Shown here one piece after another: positions 1-8,710 of a DNA stretch of 64,000 nt. This DNA is from Chryseobacterium sp. Leaf180 (GTDB taxonomy: Bacteria; Bacteroidota; Bacteroidia; Flavobacteriales; Weeksellaceae), in assembly GCF_001424585.1 (NCBI RefSeq), contig NZ_LMPJ01000001.1, positions 977,100 through 1,041,099 on the forward strand. The letters run 5' to 3'. A model generated the notes under the pieces. The model was not told where the DNA came from, ran no database searches, and saw only the letters and a program-made list of their open reading frames with translations. Position 1 is the stretch's first letter; every line of letters starts with the position of its first letter. A program made the translations under genes and the position numbers.

Positions 1-378
1 TTTTGGTTTTACGGAAACGAGATTTTCTTTAAAATCAACAAGCAGAAATTTCCGCCGCAGACGCCTTATATTATCTGGAGTTTATTTTCACTTACCACAC
101 TTTTCATTCTTTACAACCGTTTAAAAATCAGCAAAGAAAGTTTTGTCACGTACATCGGAAAAAACGCGATTTTCTTCTATTTCGGTCAGGGATTGAGTTC
201 GTCGCTTGTTTATTTTATCGTAGTGCCGGCAAAAGAGCTGATGCCGTGGTGGCTTTTAATGATTTTGATATACGTTATAAACGTGATTCTCGCTTTTTCC
301 ATTGCAATACTTCTAAAACGTTTTGATGCTTTTGGCTGGAGAGTTTTAGAATTTTTAAGACGAAAAACCGCTGCCTGA
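1..378 (+). CDS. Membrane acyltransferase-like protein, C-terminal part (5' truncated by window edge)
   Basis: The reading frame is open from base 1, so only the last 125 residues are present and the true start lies outside the window. The fragment has about three hydrophobic segments separated by short basic loops (PYIIWSLFSL, AIFFYFGQGL, LMILIYVINV) and ends in a basic tail. The IGKNAIFFYFGQ stretch resembles the last helices of acyltransferase-3 (OafA/YrhL type) or related sugar-acyltransferase membrane proteins, which acylate cell-surface glycans. The catalytic N-terminal part is not visible, so the family call is tentative. A TTG at 193 could be mistaken for a start but lies mid-protein. 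Confidence 0.55.
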   Translation, partial: FWFYGNEIFFKINKQKFPPQTPYIIWSLFSLTTLFILYNRLKISKESFVTYIGKNAIFFYFGQGLSSSLVYFIVVPAKELMPWWLLMILIYVINVILAFSIAILLKRFDAFGWRVLEFLRRKTAA

Positions 379-430
379 TTACATTTAAAACGATTGTAAA
401 ACAATTCAATCAATTTTACCTAAAATATTT

Positions 431-438
431 TAAATTTG
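431..438 (+). promoter_or_regulatory. -7 box of miaE
   Basis: TAAATTTG fits the Bacteroidota -7 consensus TAnnTTTG and lies 17 bases before the miaE ATG at 456. The transcription start is inferred, not seen. Confidence 0.55.
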
Positions 439-455
439 CTGAAACTACTGTCTTT

Positions 456-1037
456 ATGTTTAAACTGAAACTTCCTACAGATCCCAGATGGGCCAATATC
501 GCGGAAGAAAATCTTCAGGAAATTCTTACCGATCACGCGTGGTGCGAGCAGAAAGCGGCTACCAACGCCATCGGTTTGATTACGATGCTACCCGAATATC
601 CGGAGATCGTGACCGAACTTCTCATAATTGCGCAGGAAGAACTCGAGCATTTCAGACAGGTTCATGAGATTATAAAAGCCAGAGGTTATACTTTTGGACG
701 GACCAGAAAAGATGATTACGTAAACGAACTCGTAAATTTCATTCAGAAAGGCGGAAACCGCGATGATTTAATTGTTGACAAAATGCTTTTTGCCGCGATG
801 ATCGAAGCAAGAAGTTGCGAACGTTTTAAAGTTTTAACAGAAAACATTAAAGACGAAGAATTAAAAGAGTTTTACCGCGAACTTATGATATCTGAAGCCA
901 ATCATTACACCACTTTTATCGGTTTTGCGAGACAGCTTGGCGATCCTGAAAAGGTGAATGCGCGCTGGGAAAAATGGCTGGAATATGAAGCCAAAATCAT
1001 TAAATCTTACGGAAATAAACAAAGCATACACGGATAA
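456..1037 (+). CDS. miaE: tRNA-(ms2io6A37)-hydroxylase MiaE
   Basis: This non-heme diiron monooxygenase hydroxylates the isopentenyl side chain of ms2i6A37 in tRNA, acting in the cytoplasm. At 193 aa it has the family's usual length. Carboxylate/His ligands of a ferritin-like four-helix bundle are visible: EELEHFRQVHEI near residue 64, MIEARSCERFK near 115 and SEANHYTTFIGFA near 147. The ATG at 456 is preceded by a good -7 box. The next gene starts four bases after the stop, so the two are probably cotranscribed, although no functional link is obvious. Confidence 0.9.
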   Translation: MFKLKLPTDPRWANIAEENLQEILTDHAWCEQKAATNAIGLITMLPEYPEIVTELLIIAQEELEHFRQVHEIIKARGYTFGRTRKDDYVNELVNFIQKGGNRDDLIVDKMLFAAMIEARSCERFKVLTENIKDEELKEFYRELMISEANHYTTFIGFARQLGDPEKVNARWEKWLEYEAKIIKSYGNKQSIHG

Positions 1038-1041
1038 TCTT

Positions 1042-1656
1042 GTGAAAAAACCCACTTTTGAAACCCTCACGAATATTTTCCTGAAGAATTTTTTTCAGGG
1101 ACTGATTATTATAGGGCCGATCGGACTGACGATTTACGTGATTTATTTTGTCATTACTTCCGTCGACGGTATTATTCCGTCGGTTGCTAAAGTTATTCCC
1201 GGGTTGGTTTTTATTTCGATGATTCTTGCTACAGCAGTTCTGGGTTATCTGGGAAACAAATTTGTGGTCGGAAGATTTTTTGTGGAAGCTGTGGACAGAC
1301 TTTTGGAAAGAACGCCCGGCATCAAACATATCTATTCTCCAACGAAAGATGTCATGTCTTCGTTTGTGGGCGACAAAAAGAAATTTAGCGATCCGGTTTG
1401 GGTTAAAACCAACGAAAATCCTGAGATCTGGAGAATTGGTTTTCTTACCCAAAAAGAAATGGCCGACGTCGAAAAACACAATTATGTAGCGGTTTATCTT
1501 CCGCATTCTTACGCGATTTCCGGCTGGGTGATTGTAACTGAAGAGAAAAACATCAAACCCGTAATCGGAATGACGGCCGCTTCAGCTATGAAATTTGCAG
1601 TAAGTGGTGGCGTTGCAGGTTTCCATTCTGACGAAAATGCCTTTGCTGCAAAATAA
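1042..1656 (+). CDS. DUF502 family membrane protein
   Basis: A 204-aa protein of the DUF502 family, function unknown; related plant proteins are called COV (continuous vascular ring) proteins. Two hydrophobic segments are visible: FFQGLIIIGPIGLTIYVIYF near residue 14 and LVFISMILATAVLGYLG near 50. A soluble domain follows, with the conserved PGIKHIYSPTKD and AVYLPHSYAISG stretches. I chose the GTG at 1042, four bases after the miaE stop, because the protein then starts MKKPTFETLTNIF, as family members do. The longer frame from ATG 958 would overlap miaE by 80 bases. Confidence 0.8.
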   Translation: MKKPTFETLTNIFLKNFFQGLIIIGPIGLTIYVIYFVITSVDGIIPSVAKVIPGLVFISMILATAVLGYLGNKFVVGRFFVEAVDRLLERTPGIKHIYSPTKDVMSSFVGDKKKFSDPVWVKTNENPEIWRIGFLTQKEMADVEKHNYVAVYLPHSYAISGWVIVTEEKNIKPVIGMTAASAMKFAVSGGVAGFHSDENAFAAK

Positions 1657-1665
1657 ATACAGACT

Positions 1666-2910
1666 TTATTTCAGCGAAAATTTTGCTTCTCTCTCGATTT
1701 TCAAATCACGCAGGAAACTGTTGATCAGTTTTTCTGTCACGTGCGCCATGGTCACTATTTTCCACCATTTTGGATCGTGATAATTATCTGCCACCAAATG
1801 ATATTTTTTAATTAAAGCTTCAGAAACATCTTCAGCATTAATCGCAACAATATTCATACTTGGATTTCTGAAATATTTTACGCCTAAATCATCCAAATTT
1901 TCGCAAAGATGATCGGTAAGATCTGTAAGATTTTTAATCGTTTTTATCCATCCTTCCGATCCGTACGTCATCAGAATCATCCAGATAGAAATCGCATTCG
2001 CTCCCGATCGGCTTCCGCAAAGTGTAAAATCTGAACCGTGAACGTATGAAGCTTCCTCTGTTTGTGCAAACTCGATTAAACCTTTTCTGCAAAGGAAAAT
2101 GCCGGTGCCGTAAGGTGCCTGAAGCATTTTATGGGCATCGATTGTTACCGAACTGATTTCAGGATTTTCGAAAGAAAGATCTCTGCTAGAAGAGGCAAAC
2201 GGATAGATGAAACCGCCAAAAGCCGCATCCACATGTACAAAATAATGTTTAAAATGGTTTTTTACCACACTTAAAAACGATGCAGAATCATCAACGCTTC
2301 CAAAAATTGTCGTGCCAAGCGAAAGGTGTACGATCAGATATTTAATTCCCGACGTTTTTGCCTGTGTAAGCTTTTCTTCAAGATCATCAAGCAAAACTTT
2401 TCGTGTTTCAAAATCAACTTTTATGGCAATCGATTCTATTCCTAATAAGTTTGAGCCTTTGTAAACAGAATAATGCGCGTCTTCGGAAAACACCACAGCG
2501 ACTTCAGAAGGCTTTGCATTATGTTTTTGCATGAAAAAATTCCGGTAAATCCACTGCGCTTCGATATTAGCTTCTGTGCCTCCAGTCGCAACATAACCGT
2601 CGTATGAATCTGGTTTTGCACTGAAAATTTCTTCTGCGCAAATTCTTAAAACATCAATTTCCAGCTTTTGAGTTCCCGAAAAATACCGTTCGCCTTTGCT
2701 GTACGTATGGCAACCGATATGGTTAGGATTATTTACCAAAACTGATAGAAACGCCGCTTCTTTCAAAAAAGGTGAATAGTGAAACTGACCCTGATCCAGA
2801 AAAGTTCCAGGCAAACCTAGGATCGATTCTTTTGAATAATTTAAATTCTGGTCTAATGCACTAAAAACTTTTTCTCTAATCGATTCTGGTGAAAGCTGTG
2901 GCCAATGCAT
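1666..2910 (-). CDS. Pyridoxal-phosphate-dependent group II amino-acid decarboxylase
   Basis: A 414-aa fold-type I PLP enzyme of the group II decarboxylase family (glutamate/histidine/aromatic amino-acid decarboxylases). The Schiff-base lysine is in SVTIDAHKMLQAPYGTG (near residue 260); the upstream GGTEANIEAQW (near 109) and HVDAAFGGF (near 226) are the usual cofactor-contact motifs. The overall style is closest to bacterial histidine-decarboxylase-like proteins, but the substrate cannot be read from sequence. It converges on the DUF502 gene with a 9-base gap and has its own promoter region upstream. Confidence 0.85.
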   Translation of the reverse strand: MHWPQLSPESIREKVFSALDQNLNYSKESILGLPGTFLDQGQFHYSPFLKEAAFLSVLVNNPNHIGCHTYSKGERYFSGTQKLEIDVLRICAEEIFSAKPDSYDGYVATGGTEANIEAQWIYRNFFMQKHNAKPSEVAVVFSEDAHYSVYKGSNLLGIESIAIKVDFETRKVLLDDLEEKLTQAKTSGIKYLIVHLSLGTTIFGSVDDSASFLSVVKNHFKHYFVHVDAAFGGFIYPFASSSRDLSFENPEISSVTIDAHKMLQAPYGTGIFLCRKGLIEFAQTEEASYVHGSDFTLCGSRSGANAISIWMILMTYGSEGWIKTIKNLTDLTDHLCENLDDLGVKYFRNPSMNIVAINAEDVSEALIKKYHLVADNYHDPKWWKIVTMAHVTEKLINSFLRDLKIEREAKFSLK

Positions 2911-2969
2911 TTTTTTGTAGTTTAAAGTTAAAAATCAAAACTGCCTTAGAAAACCGGCGAATTTGTCAT

Positions 2970-2977
2970 CAAAATTA
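2970..2977 (-). promoter_or_regulatory. Candidate -7 box of the PLP decarboxylase gene
   Basis: On the minus strand this reads TAATTTTG, matching TAnnTTTG, 59 bases upstream of the ATG at 2910. The leader would be longer than is usual in this window, so the call is moderate. Confidence 0.35.
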
Positions 2978-3050
2978 CAAAAATTTTAGCTGACCGGAAA
3001 TTTTTAAACATCAGCATTTATTTGAATAGTGTCTGATTTTAATTAAAAGA

Positions 3051-3084
3051 AAAAACCCTTTCACAAAACTGCGAAAGGGTTTTT
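3051..3084 (-). terminator. Terminator downstream of the sugar dehydrogenase gene
   Basis: Inverted repeat AAAACCCTTTC / GAAAGGGTTTT with a ~10-base loop. On the minus strand the second arm runs into a T-rich stretch. It lies just after the stop of the gene ending at 3089. Confidence 0.75.
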
Positions 3085-3088
3085 CAAA

Positions 3089-4288
3089 TTACTTTTTAGA
3101 TATTTTATAGAGTTTTCCGCTGTCGGTAATTCCGTAAAGATTTCCGTCCATGCCATTCAAAACATCACGGAACCGCTCCTTCTGGTCTAAAAGCAACCGT
3201 TCTTCGCCGACGACTTTATTATCTTTTAAAACAATTCGGTTAATATGTTCTGCGCTAAGACAGCCGATGAAGAGATTATTTTTCCACTCGTCGATATTTC
3301 CCGTGTAGAAAGCAACTCCGCTCGGCGAAACTACAGGATCCCAATAATAGACAGGTTGTTCTGTTCCTTCTTTCTGCGTCGTTCCGTTATTTATTTTATC
3401 ACCGTTGTACTCGATGCCATACGTTACATCGCCCCAACCGTAATTTTTTCCGGGTTTGATGAGATTGATTTCGTCGCCACCGCGTGGTCCCATTTCGATA
3501 TCCCAAAGCTGACCTTTTTCGTCCATCGCCAAACCTTGCGGACTGCGAATTCCGAATGCGTAAATTTCAGGTTTGTAACCCGCTTTTCCAATAAATGGAT
3601 TTCCGGCAGCGGGTTTTCCGTCTTTGGTAATTTTTAAAATTTTACCTAAATAATTATCTGTCTTCTGCGCATAAACCCGCGTTTCTTTATCAGATCTTTC
3701 GCCGGTACTGACAAACAAATTTCCGTCTTTGTCAAAAACCAAACGGCTTCCGTAATGTTTGTCGCCATCATACGTCGGTGTAGCACGGAAAATTACTGTT
3801 GGATTTAAAACAGATTTCATATCTGAAGAAAGTTTTGCTTTCCCGACCGCGGTGTGATTTCCGCCTTCCACTGGTTCGGAAAAAGAATAATAGATCATAT
3901 TGTTGGTGCTGAAATCCGGATCTAAAGCCAAATCGAGCAATCCGCCCTGCCCTTTCGAATCAACTTTCGGGAAACCTGTAATTTTTGTTGCCTGCTTTCC
4001 GTCTTTAGAGACAAGATGTACAAAACCGGATTTTTCGGTAATTAAAAAGCGACCGTCAGGCAAATTAATTATTCCCCAAGGTTTTCCCAATGAAGTATTG
4101 AGAATTTCCACGGAATATGGCGTAGAAGTTTTCACGGGCGTAATGCGGGTTTGTCCGGCAAAAGCAGGTTTGTAATTTGTGTTGGGTTTTTCTTCGCGCG
4201 CAGAAGGTTCGCTGGGTTTTCCCTTTCCCTGGCACGAGACCATTTGGAATGCAACGACCGACAATAAAGGTAAAAGAAGTTTTTTCAT
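3089..4288 (-). CDS. PQQ-dependent sugar dehydrogenase-like lipoprotein
   Basis: A 399-aa six-bladed beta-propeller of the soluble glucose/aldose sugar dehydrogenase (GSDH, YliI-like) family. These enzymes oxidise aldoses with PQQ and calcium in the periplasm. The N-terminus is a lipoprotein signal (VVAFQMVSCQGKGK, lipobox Cys at 19), so it is probably anchored to a membrane. Family landmarks are GKPWGIINLPDGRFLITEK (near 68), YGSRLVFDKDGNLFVSTGE (near 178) and FGIRSPQGLAMDEKGQLWD (near 246). No PQQ-biosynthesis gene is in the window, so the cofactor source is unknown. It diverges from uvrB. Confidence 0.85.
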   Translation of the reverse strand: MKKLLLPLLSVVAFQMVSCQGKGKPSEPSAREEKPNTNYKPAFAGQTRITPVKTSTPYSVEILNTSLGKPWGIINLPDGRFLITEKSGFVHLVSKDGKQATKITGFPKVDSKGQGGLLDLALDPDFSTNNMIYYSFSEPVEGGNHTAVGKAKLSSDMKSVLNPTVIFRATPTYDGDKHYGSRLVFDKDGNLFVSTGERSDKETRVYAQKTDNYLGKILKITKDGKPAAGNPFIGKAGYKPEIYAFGIRSPQGLAMDEKGQLWDIEMGPRGGDEINLIKPGKNYGWGDVTYGIEYNGDKINNGTTQKEGTEQPVYYWDPVVSPSGVAFYTGNIDEWKNNLFIGCLSAEHINRIVLKDNKVVGEERLLLDQKERFRDVLNGMDGNLYGITDSGKLYKISKK

Positions 4289-4420
4289 AATATTTTTTTA
4301 AAAAAGTGGTGATTTAATGTGCGGAAAAAATAATGCCATAAAAATTTGGTTCTAAAAAAAATATGATGAAAACATTGATTCAATAGATGATACAGATTTT
4401 CATTCCTTTTAATTTATTCA

Positions 4421-4428
4421 TAAATTTG
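4421..4428 (+). promoter_or_regulatory. -7 box of uvrB, four bases before the ATG
   Basis: TAAATTTG is followed by ATGT and then the uvrB ATG at 4433. If transcription starts 5-6 bases after the box, as in Bacteroidota promoters, the mRNA begins at or next to the start codon, so a leaderless transcript is inferred. Confidence 0.6.
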
Positions 4429-4432
4429 ATGT

Positions 4433-6424
4433 ATGAAATTTACACTTCAATCTGATTATAAACCCACCGGCGACCAGCCAACAGCCATCAAAAAACTTAC
4501 AGAAGGCGTGGATATCGGCGAAAAATACCAAACCCTTCTGGGAGTTACCGGCTCGGGGAAAACTTTTACTGTCGCGAATGTGGTGCACAATGTGCAGCGA
4601 CCGACGCTGGTTTTGGCGCATAACAAGACTTTGGCAGCGCAGCTTTTCATGGAATTTAAAGAATTTTTTCCTGAAAACGCGGTAGAATATTTTGTGAGTT
4701 ACTACGATTATTATCAACCGGAAGCCTACATCGCAAGCTCTGGGACGTATATTGAAAAAGATTTGAGCATCAACGAAGAAGTAGAAAAACTGCGTCTTTC
4801 TGCGATTGCGAGTCTGCTTTCCGGGCGACGCGATGTTTTGATTGTGGCTTCTGTTTCGTGTATTTACGGTGTAGGAAACCCTTCTGAATTTCATAAATCG
4901 TTGGTGACGCTTGCGATTGGTGAAAAAACGACGCGCACTTCGCTGCTTCATTCTTTGGTTAATGCCTTGTATTCGCGGACAATGGGCGAATTTCAGCGTG
5001 GAACTTTTCGCGTGAAAGGCGATGTCGTGGATATTTTCCCTGCGTATGCGGATAACGGAATCAGAATACAGTTTTTTGGTGATGAAATTGAAAAAATTCA
5101 GAGTTTTGATCCGGTTTCAGGGAATGTGACGGGGAATTTTGAGAATATTCAAATCTATCCTGCAAATCTTTTTGTGACCTCAAAGGAAACTTTAAATGGT
5201 GCAATTCGAAATATTCAGGATGACCTGGTGAAGCAGGTTGATTTTTTCAGCTCGATTGAAAAACCTCTGGAAGCCAAACGTCTTGAAGAGCGCACCGAAC
5301 TTGATTTAGAAATGATTAAAGAACTCGGTTACTGCTCCGGAATTGAAAATTATTCGCGTTATCTGGATGGGCGGCTTCCTGGCTCGCGACCCTTTTGCCT
5401 GCTCGATTATTTCCCGAAAGATTATCTGATGGTGATTGACGAAAGTCATGTTACGGTACCACAGGTTCATGCAATGTATGGCGGCGACCGCAGCAGAAAA
5501 GAAGCTTTGGTGGAATACGGTTTCCGGCTTCCGGCTGCGATGGACAACCGTCCGCTGAAATTTGAAGAGTTTGAAGCGATACAAAATCAGGTCATTTATG
5601 TTTCGGCTACACCTGCAGATTACGAGCTTGAAAAAACCGGCGGAGAATTTATCGAACAGATTATCCGGCCGACCGGACTTTTGGATCCGATTATTGAAAT
5701 CCGGCCCACTGTAAATCAGATTGATGATTTAATGGAAGAAATCCGGAAAAGAGCGGAAATTGACGAACGTGTTTTGGTGACTACTTTAACAAAGAAAATG
5801 GCAGAAGAACTGACGAAATATTTTACAAAGTTTGGAATCCGCTCGCGATATATTCACTCAGATGTTGAAACCCTGGAAAGAATTCAAATCATGCAGGATT
5901 TGCGTCTTGGATTGTTTGATGTTTTAATTGGCGTCAATCTTCTGCGTGAAGGTTTAGATTTGCCTGAAGTTTCGCTTGTTGCGCTTTTGGATGCCGATAA
6001 AGAAGGAATGTTGCGAAGCCGACGCTCAATGATACAGACGGTTGGGCGAGCCGCAAGAAATCTTAACGGGCGCGCAATTATGTATGCCGACAAGATGACC
6101 AAATCGATGCAGTCGACGATTGATGAGACCAATTACCGCCGACAGAAACAAATGGAATATAACGAGGCACACGGACAGGTTCCAATGTCACTGAATAAAA
6201 AGATTTCTGAAAATCTGGTAGGTAGAAGTAAAGATTTTCCGGATGAGCGTTATACGCAAAAGGAAATTACGCAGAAAGTCGCCGAGACAAAGGCTTCATA
6301 CAAGACTGAAGACATCGAAAAACTGATTTCTCAGAAGCAGAAAGATATGGAGAATGCCGCGAAGAATCTTGATTTTATTAAAGCCGCAAAACTGCGGGAT
6401 GAAATAGTTGCTTTGAAAGGCTAA
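4433..6424 (+). CDS. uvrB: Excinuclease ABC subunit B (UvrB)
   Basis: The damage-verifying helicase of nucleotide excision repair; it is loaded by UvrA and recruits UvrC. The 663 aa are the usual length. Walker A GVTGSGKT is at residues 37-44 and the DNA-clamping beta-hairpin region YYDYYQPEAYIASSGTYIEKD begins near 90. The DEAD-box-like VIDESHV is near 336, and helicase motifs V/VI (GVNLLREGLDLPEVSL, TVGRAARN) are near 500-540. The C-terminal UVR domain that contacts UvrC (MENAAKNLDFIKAAKLRDEI) ends the protein. No other uvr gene is near. A strong palindrome follows the stop. Confidence 0.97.
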   Translation: MKFTLQSDYKPTGDQPTAIKKLTEGVDIGEKYQTLLGVTGSGKTFTVANVVHNVQRPTLVLAHNKTLAAQLFMEFKEFFPENAVEYFVSYYDYYQPEAYIASSGTYIEKDLSINEEVEKLRLSAIASLLSGRRDVLIVASVSCIYGVGNPSEFHKSLVTLAIGEKTTRTSLLHSLVNALYSRTMGEFQRGTFRVKGDVVDIFPAYADNGIRIQFFGDEIEKIQSFDPVSGNVTGNFENIQIYPANLFVTSKETLNGAIRNIQDDLVKQVDFFSSIEKPLEAKRLEERTELDLEMIKELGYCSGIENYSRYLDGRLPGSRPFCLLDYFPKDYLMVIDESHVTVPQVHAMYGGDRSRKEALVEYGFRLPAAMDNRPLKFEEFEAIQNQVIYVSATPADYELEKTGGEFIEQIIRPTGLLDPIIEIRPTVNQIDDLMEEIRKRAEIDERVLVTTLTKKMAEELTKYFTKFGIRSRYIHSDVETLERIQIMQDLRLGLFDVLIGVNLLREGLDLPEVSLVALLDADKEGMLRSRRSMIQTVGRAARNLNGRAIMYADKMTKSMQSTIDETNYRRQKQMEYNEAHGQVPMSLNKKISENLVGRSKDFPDERYTQKEITQKVAETKASYKTEDIEKLISQKQKDMENAAKNLDFIKAAKLRDEIVALKG

Positions 6425-6461
6425 TGTTTAGGGGCGGCACCGAAGGTGCCGCCCCTAAACA
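6425..6461. repeat. Perfect 17-bp GC-rich inverted repeat between convergent genes
   Basis: Arms 6425-6441 and 6445-6461 are perfect reverse complements around a GAA loop, starting one base after the uvrB stop. The core GGGGCGGCACC is far richer in GC than its surroundings. Placed between uvrB and the convergent DUF3820 gene it would fold in both transcripts and may end them. There is no T-run on either side, so it is not a classical intrinsic terminator and could be a dispersed palindromic element. Confidence 0.8.
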
Positions 6462-6483
6462 TTCATTTAAATAAAATTTTAAA

Positions 6484-6714
6484 TCATTTCAAACCTTGTC
6501 GGATCGGTCGCAAAAGATCTGTCAGACCATTCAGCTTAATTTCATAAACCGTCGAAAGCTGCATTCCCAAACGGTTCTTAGGCATTCCCTGACGCTGAAA
6601 CCATTCCAGATAACTGACAGGCAAATCTGCGAGAATACAGTCTTTATATTTACCAAAAGGCATTTTTACGGTGCAGATTTCCTGCAGAATTTTCGGGTCA
6701 ATGCCGTATTCCAT
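6484..6714 (-). CDS. DUF3820 family small protein
   Basis: A 76-aa protein matching the DUF3820 family by its MPFGKYKDCILADLPVSYL core (residues 19-37) and the following LEWFQRQGMPKNRLG. The FGKYKG-like core is typical of these small proteins, which are sometimes linked to nuclease folds or labelled putative quorum-sensing-regulated factors; the role is unsettled. It lies three bases downstream of the AI-2E permease stop and is probably its operon partner. Confidence 0.8.
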   Translation of the reverse strand: MEYGIDPKILQEICTVKMPFGKYKDCILADLPVSYLEWFQRQGMPKNRLGMQLSTVYEIKLNGLTDLLRPIRQGLK

Positions 6715-6717
6715 CTT

Positions 6718-7809
6718 TTAAATCGTTAAATCAATTTTATTTTCCAGTTCCTCTCGGCGGTCTTTTTCGGGAAGAATAAGTTCCACTTCATCGGTTGAAA
6801 ACTCGTTCCTGTAGACCTGAATCATTAACAAAGTAAAAGACACGAGAATCGGCCCGAAAATTAAACCCATAAAACCGAAGATATTTAAACCCATAATAAT
6901 TCCGAAAACGGTATTTAAAGGGTGAATGTCTTCCAATTTTTTCAATAGTGTAAATCTCAAAAGATTGTCGGTAACACCAACAACGATGACACAGTATGCC
7001 GCAAGACCAATTCCGGCCCCAGTTTGTCCTTCAGCAATCATAAAAATACAGATTGGTGCGTAAACAATCGCGGCTCCCACAATTGGAATCATCGATGCAA
7101 CGGCCGTCAATGCAAAAAGCAATATCGGACTTGGCGCCCCGAAAATAAAATAACCGACCAAGGCCACAATTCCCTGTCCGACGGCAACAACAGGCAAACC
7201 AATCGCATTTGCCATAATCAGTTTTCGCATTTTTTCGCCAATTAAAGAAACATTAGCTTTTTTTAAAGGTGCTGACGAAGCTAAAATACGTTCGAATAAA
7301 CGTGGCTTTTCCAACATAAAATACAGAATAAAATACATCGAAGCGATGACCGTAAGTGTATTAAAAGTTCCGTTTAAAGCAATCGTAGAAAACTTACCTG
7401 CTGCCTCTTTCAGTTTGGTCATGTTCTCTTTGCTGAGAATATCAATCTTGGTTTTAGCGAAAACAAAATCATGAATTTTATCAATAAAAACATTGAATTT
7501 CTGCATATATGCCTGAGCATTTCCTAACTTTTCAATCAGCAAATCTCCGATGAAATAAAGCGGCAAAGTGATCACTAAAAGACTTGCAAGAATAAGAACT
7601 GTTGCCGACAACCAAGGTTTCCAGCCACGTTCTTCCTGCAGATAGAAATTGTATTTCCGGCAAATCACATAGAACATAATCGCTCCCAAAAGTGACGGAA
7701 TAAACATCGCGAGATTGTACCCGATGAGAAGAGTGAAGATAATTATGATCGCCAGAAGGGCAACCTGTTTAATTTTAACTCCGCTTATCTGCTGCTCTTT
7801 GAATGACAT
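6718..7809 (-). CDS. AI-2E family transporter (PerM/YhhT/TqsA-type permease)
   Basis: A 363-aa polytopic membrane protein of the AI-2E exporter-like family (formerly UPF0118). Hydrophobic helices include VALLAIIIIFTLLIGYNLAM near residue 16 and two more before residue 90. A long amphipathic region (MQKFNVFIDKIHDFVFAK) follows, then several helices including LPVVAVGQGIVALVGYFIFG and MIPIVGAAIVYAPICIF. The family exports diverse small molecules or acts as an antiporter, so autoinducer transport is not implied. The charged C-terminal tail (EKDRREELENK) is cytoplasmic. It forms a unit with the DUF3820 gene. Confidence 0.85.
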   Translation of the reverse strand: MSFKEQQISGVKIKQVALLAIIIIFTLLIGYNLAMFIPSLLGAIMFYVICRKYNFYLQEERGWKPWLSATVLILASLLVITLPLYFIGDLLIEKLGNAQAYMQKFNVFIDKIHDFVFAKTKIDILSKENMTKLKEAAGKFSTIALNGTFNTLTVIASMYFILYFMLEKPRLFERILASSAPLKKANVSLIGEKMRKLIMANAIGLPVVAVGQGIVALVGYFIFGAPSPILLFALTAVASMIPIVGAAIVYAPICIFMIAEGQTGAGIGLAAYCVIVVGVTDNLLRFTLLKKLEDIHPLNTVFGIIMGLNIFGFMGLIFGPILVSFTLLMIQVYRNEFSTDEVELILPEKDRREELENKIDLTI

Positions 7810-7918
7810 GGTTTGGTGTTTTAATTGGTTGAAAACATGTGTTACAATAAAAATACCAATACTTAAGAAATAAATGAAAGAAGAGAATTAGTTTTTATCA
7901 AAAAAGTAAATAAACGTT

Positions 7919-8695
7919 TTAAGATTTCTCAGAATCTAAAAAATCTTCTGCCAACAGACTTTGCATTTCCGGCGTTTTGAAAATTTCTTTAAATAAAGAA
8001 TAAATCATCGCATTCCAGAATGGGAAAGTGAGCAATCCGCCGACTAAAAACAGCATTAAACCCGCAAATTTAAATACAAAAGCTACAATGACGCAGACAA
8101 ATATTTCGAGGAAATAGACTTTCAAGAGTTTAAAATTTAAAATAACTGCATTGAGAAAAGTGAATTTGCTGAAATATAAAATTGGTGCAACTAAAATAGT
8201 CGTAAACACCCAGAAAATCGGGATAATCAGCGTACGCGCGGTAAAAAGATAAAGGAAAAGCCAGAAGACAAAATACGATATAAATCTGAAGAAATTGATT
8301 CCGCGATAACCTGCAAAAAGATCACCCACCATAATGGTTTCTTTTGAATCAAGCTTTCTGTAAATTTCGTAAAAGCCCATATTTAAAGGGAAAAGAAAAC
8401 AAACGGCCGCCATAACTGCGAAATAAAACGTGCTGAATTCTTCTGTAGCTACAATCTTCGCTACATTCTGCTGATATTCCGCGTAGGTTTGTCCAGATTT
8501 ATTATACTCTACAACTGCACCGAGAATCTGATCGAAAATCCCGTATTTAACAGAGAAAAAATAGGCAACGCTCGCTACAAAGGCAAAATAAACCAGCGAA
8601 AAAAGCACCTGATACAGTAAAGTTTTGCTCCAGTACTGAAAAGCATTTCTTAGGATAACGTCGATTCCCGATTTCTGCGGATAATTCTGCTGCAT
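7919..8695 (-). CDS. Polytopic membrane protein of unknown function
   Basis: A 258-aa protein with about five to six hydrophobic segments (LLYQVLFSLVYFAFVASVAYF, YFAVMAAVCFLFPLNMGFYE, FFRFISYFVFWLFLYLFT, TLIIPIFWVFTTILVAPILYF, FVCVIVAFVFKFAGLMLFLVG). I do not recognise a family beyond a loose likeness to DUF975/DUF4013-style membrane proteins. I chose ATG 8695 (MQQNYPQKSG). The longer TTG start at 8713 sits inside the gene's own -7 box at 8711-8718 and cannot be translated from that promoter. It is divergent from pabB. Confidence 0.75.
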   Translation of the reverse strand: MQQNYPQKSGIDVILRNAFQYWSKTLLYQVLFSLVYFAFVASVAYFFSVKYGIFDQILGAVVEYNKSGQTYAEYQQNVAKIVATEEFSTFYFAVMAAVCFLFPLNMGFYEIYRKLDSKETIMVGDLFAGYRGINFFRFISYFVFWLFLYLFTARTLIIPIFWVFTTILVAPILYFSKFTFLNAVILNFKLLKVYFLEIFVCVIVAFVFKFAGLMLFLVGGLLTFPFWNAMIYSLFKEIFKTPEMQSLLAEDFLDSEKS

Positions 8696-8710
8696 TGTAA
8701 AAATTTTGTA

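Noticed and set aside
958-1041. Longer DUF502 start at ATG 958
   Set aside because: It would overlap miaE by 80 bases and adds residues not seen at the start of the family; GTG 1042 fits better.
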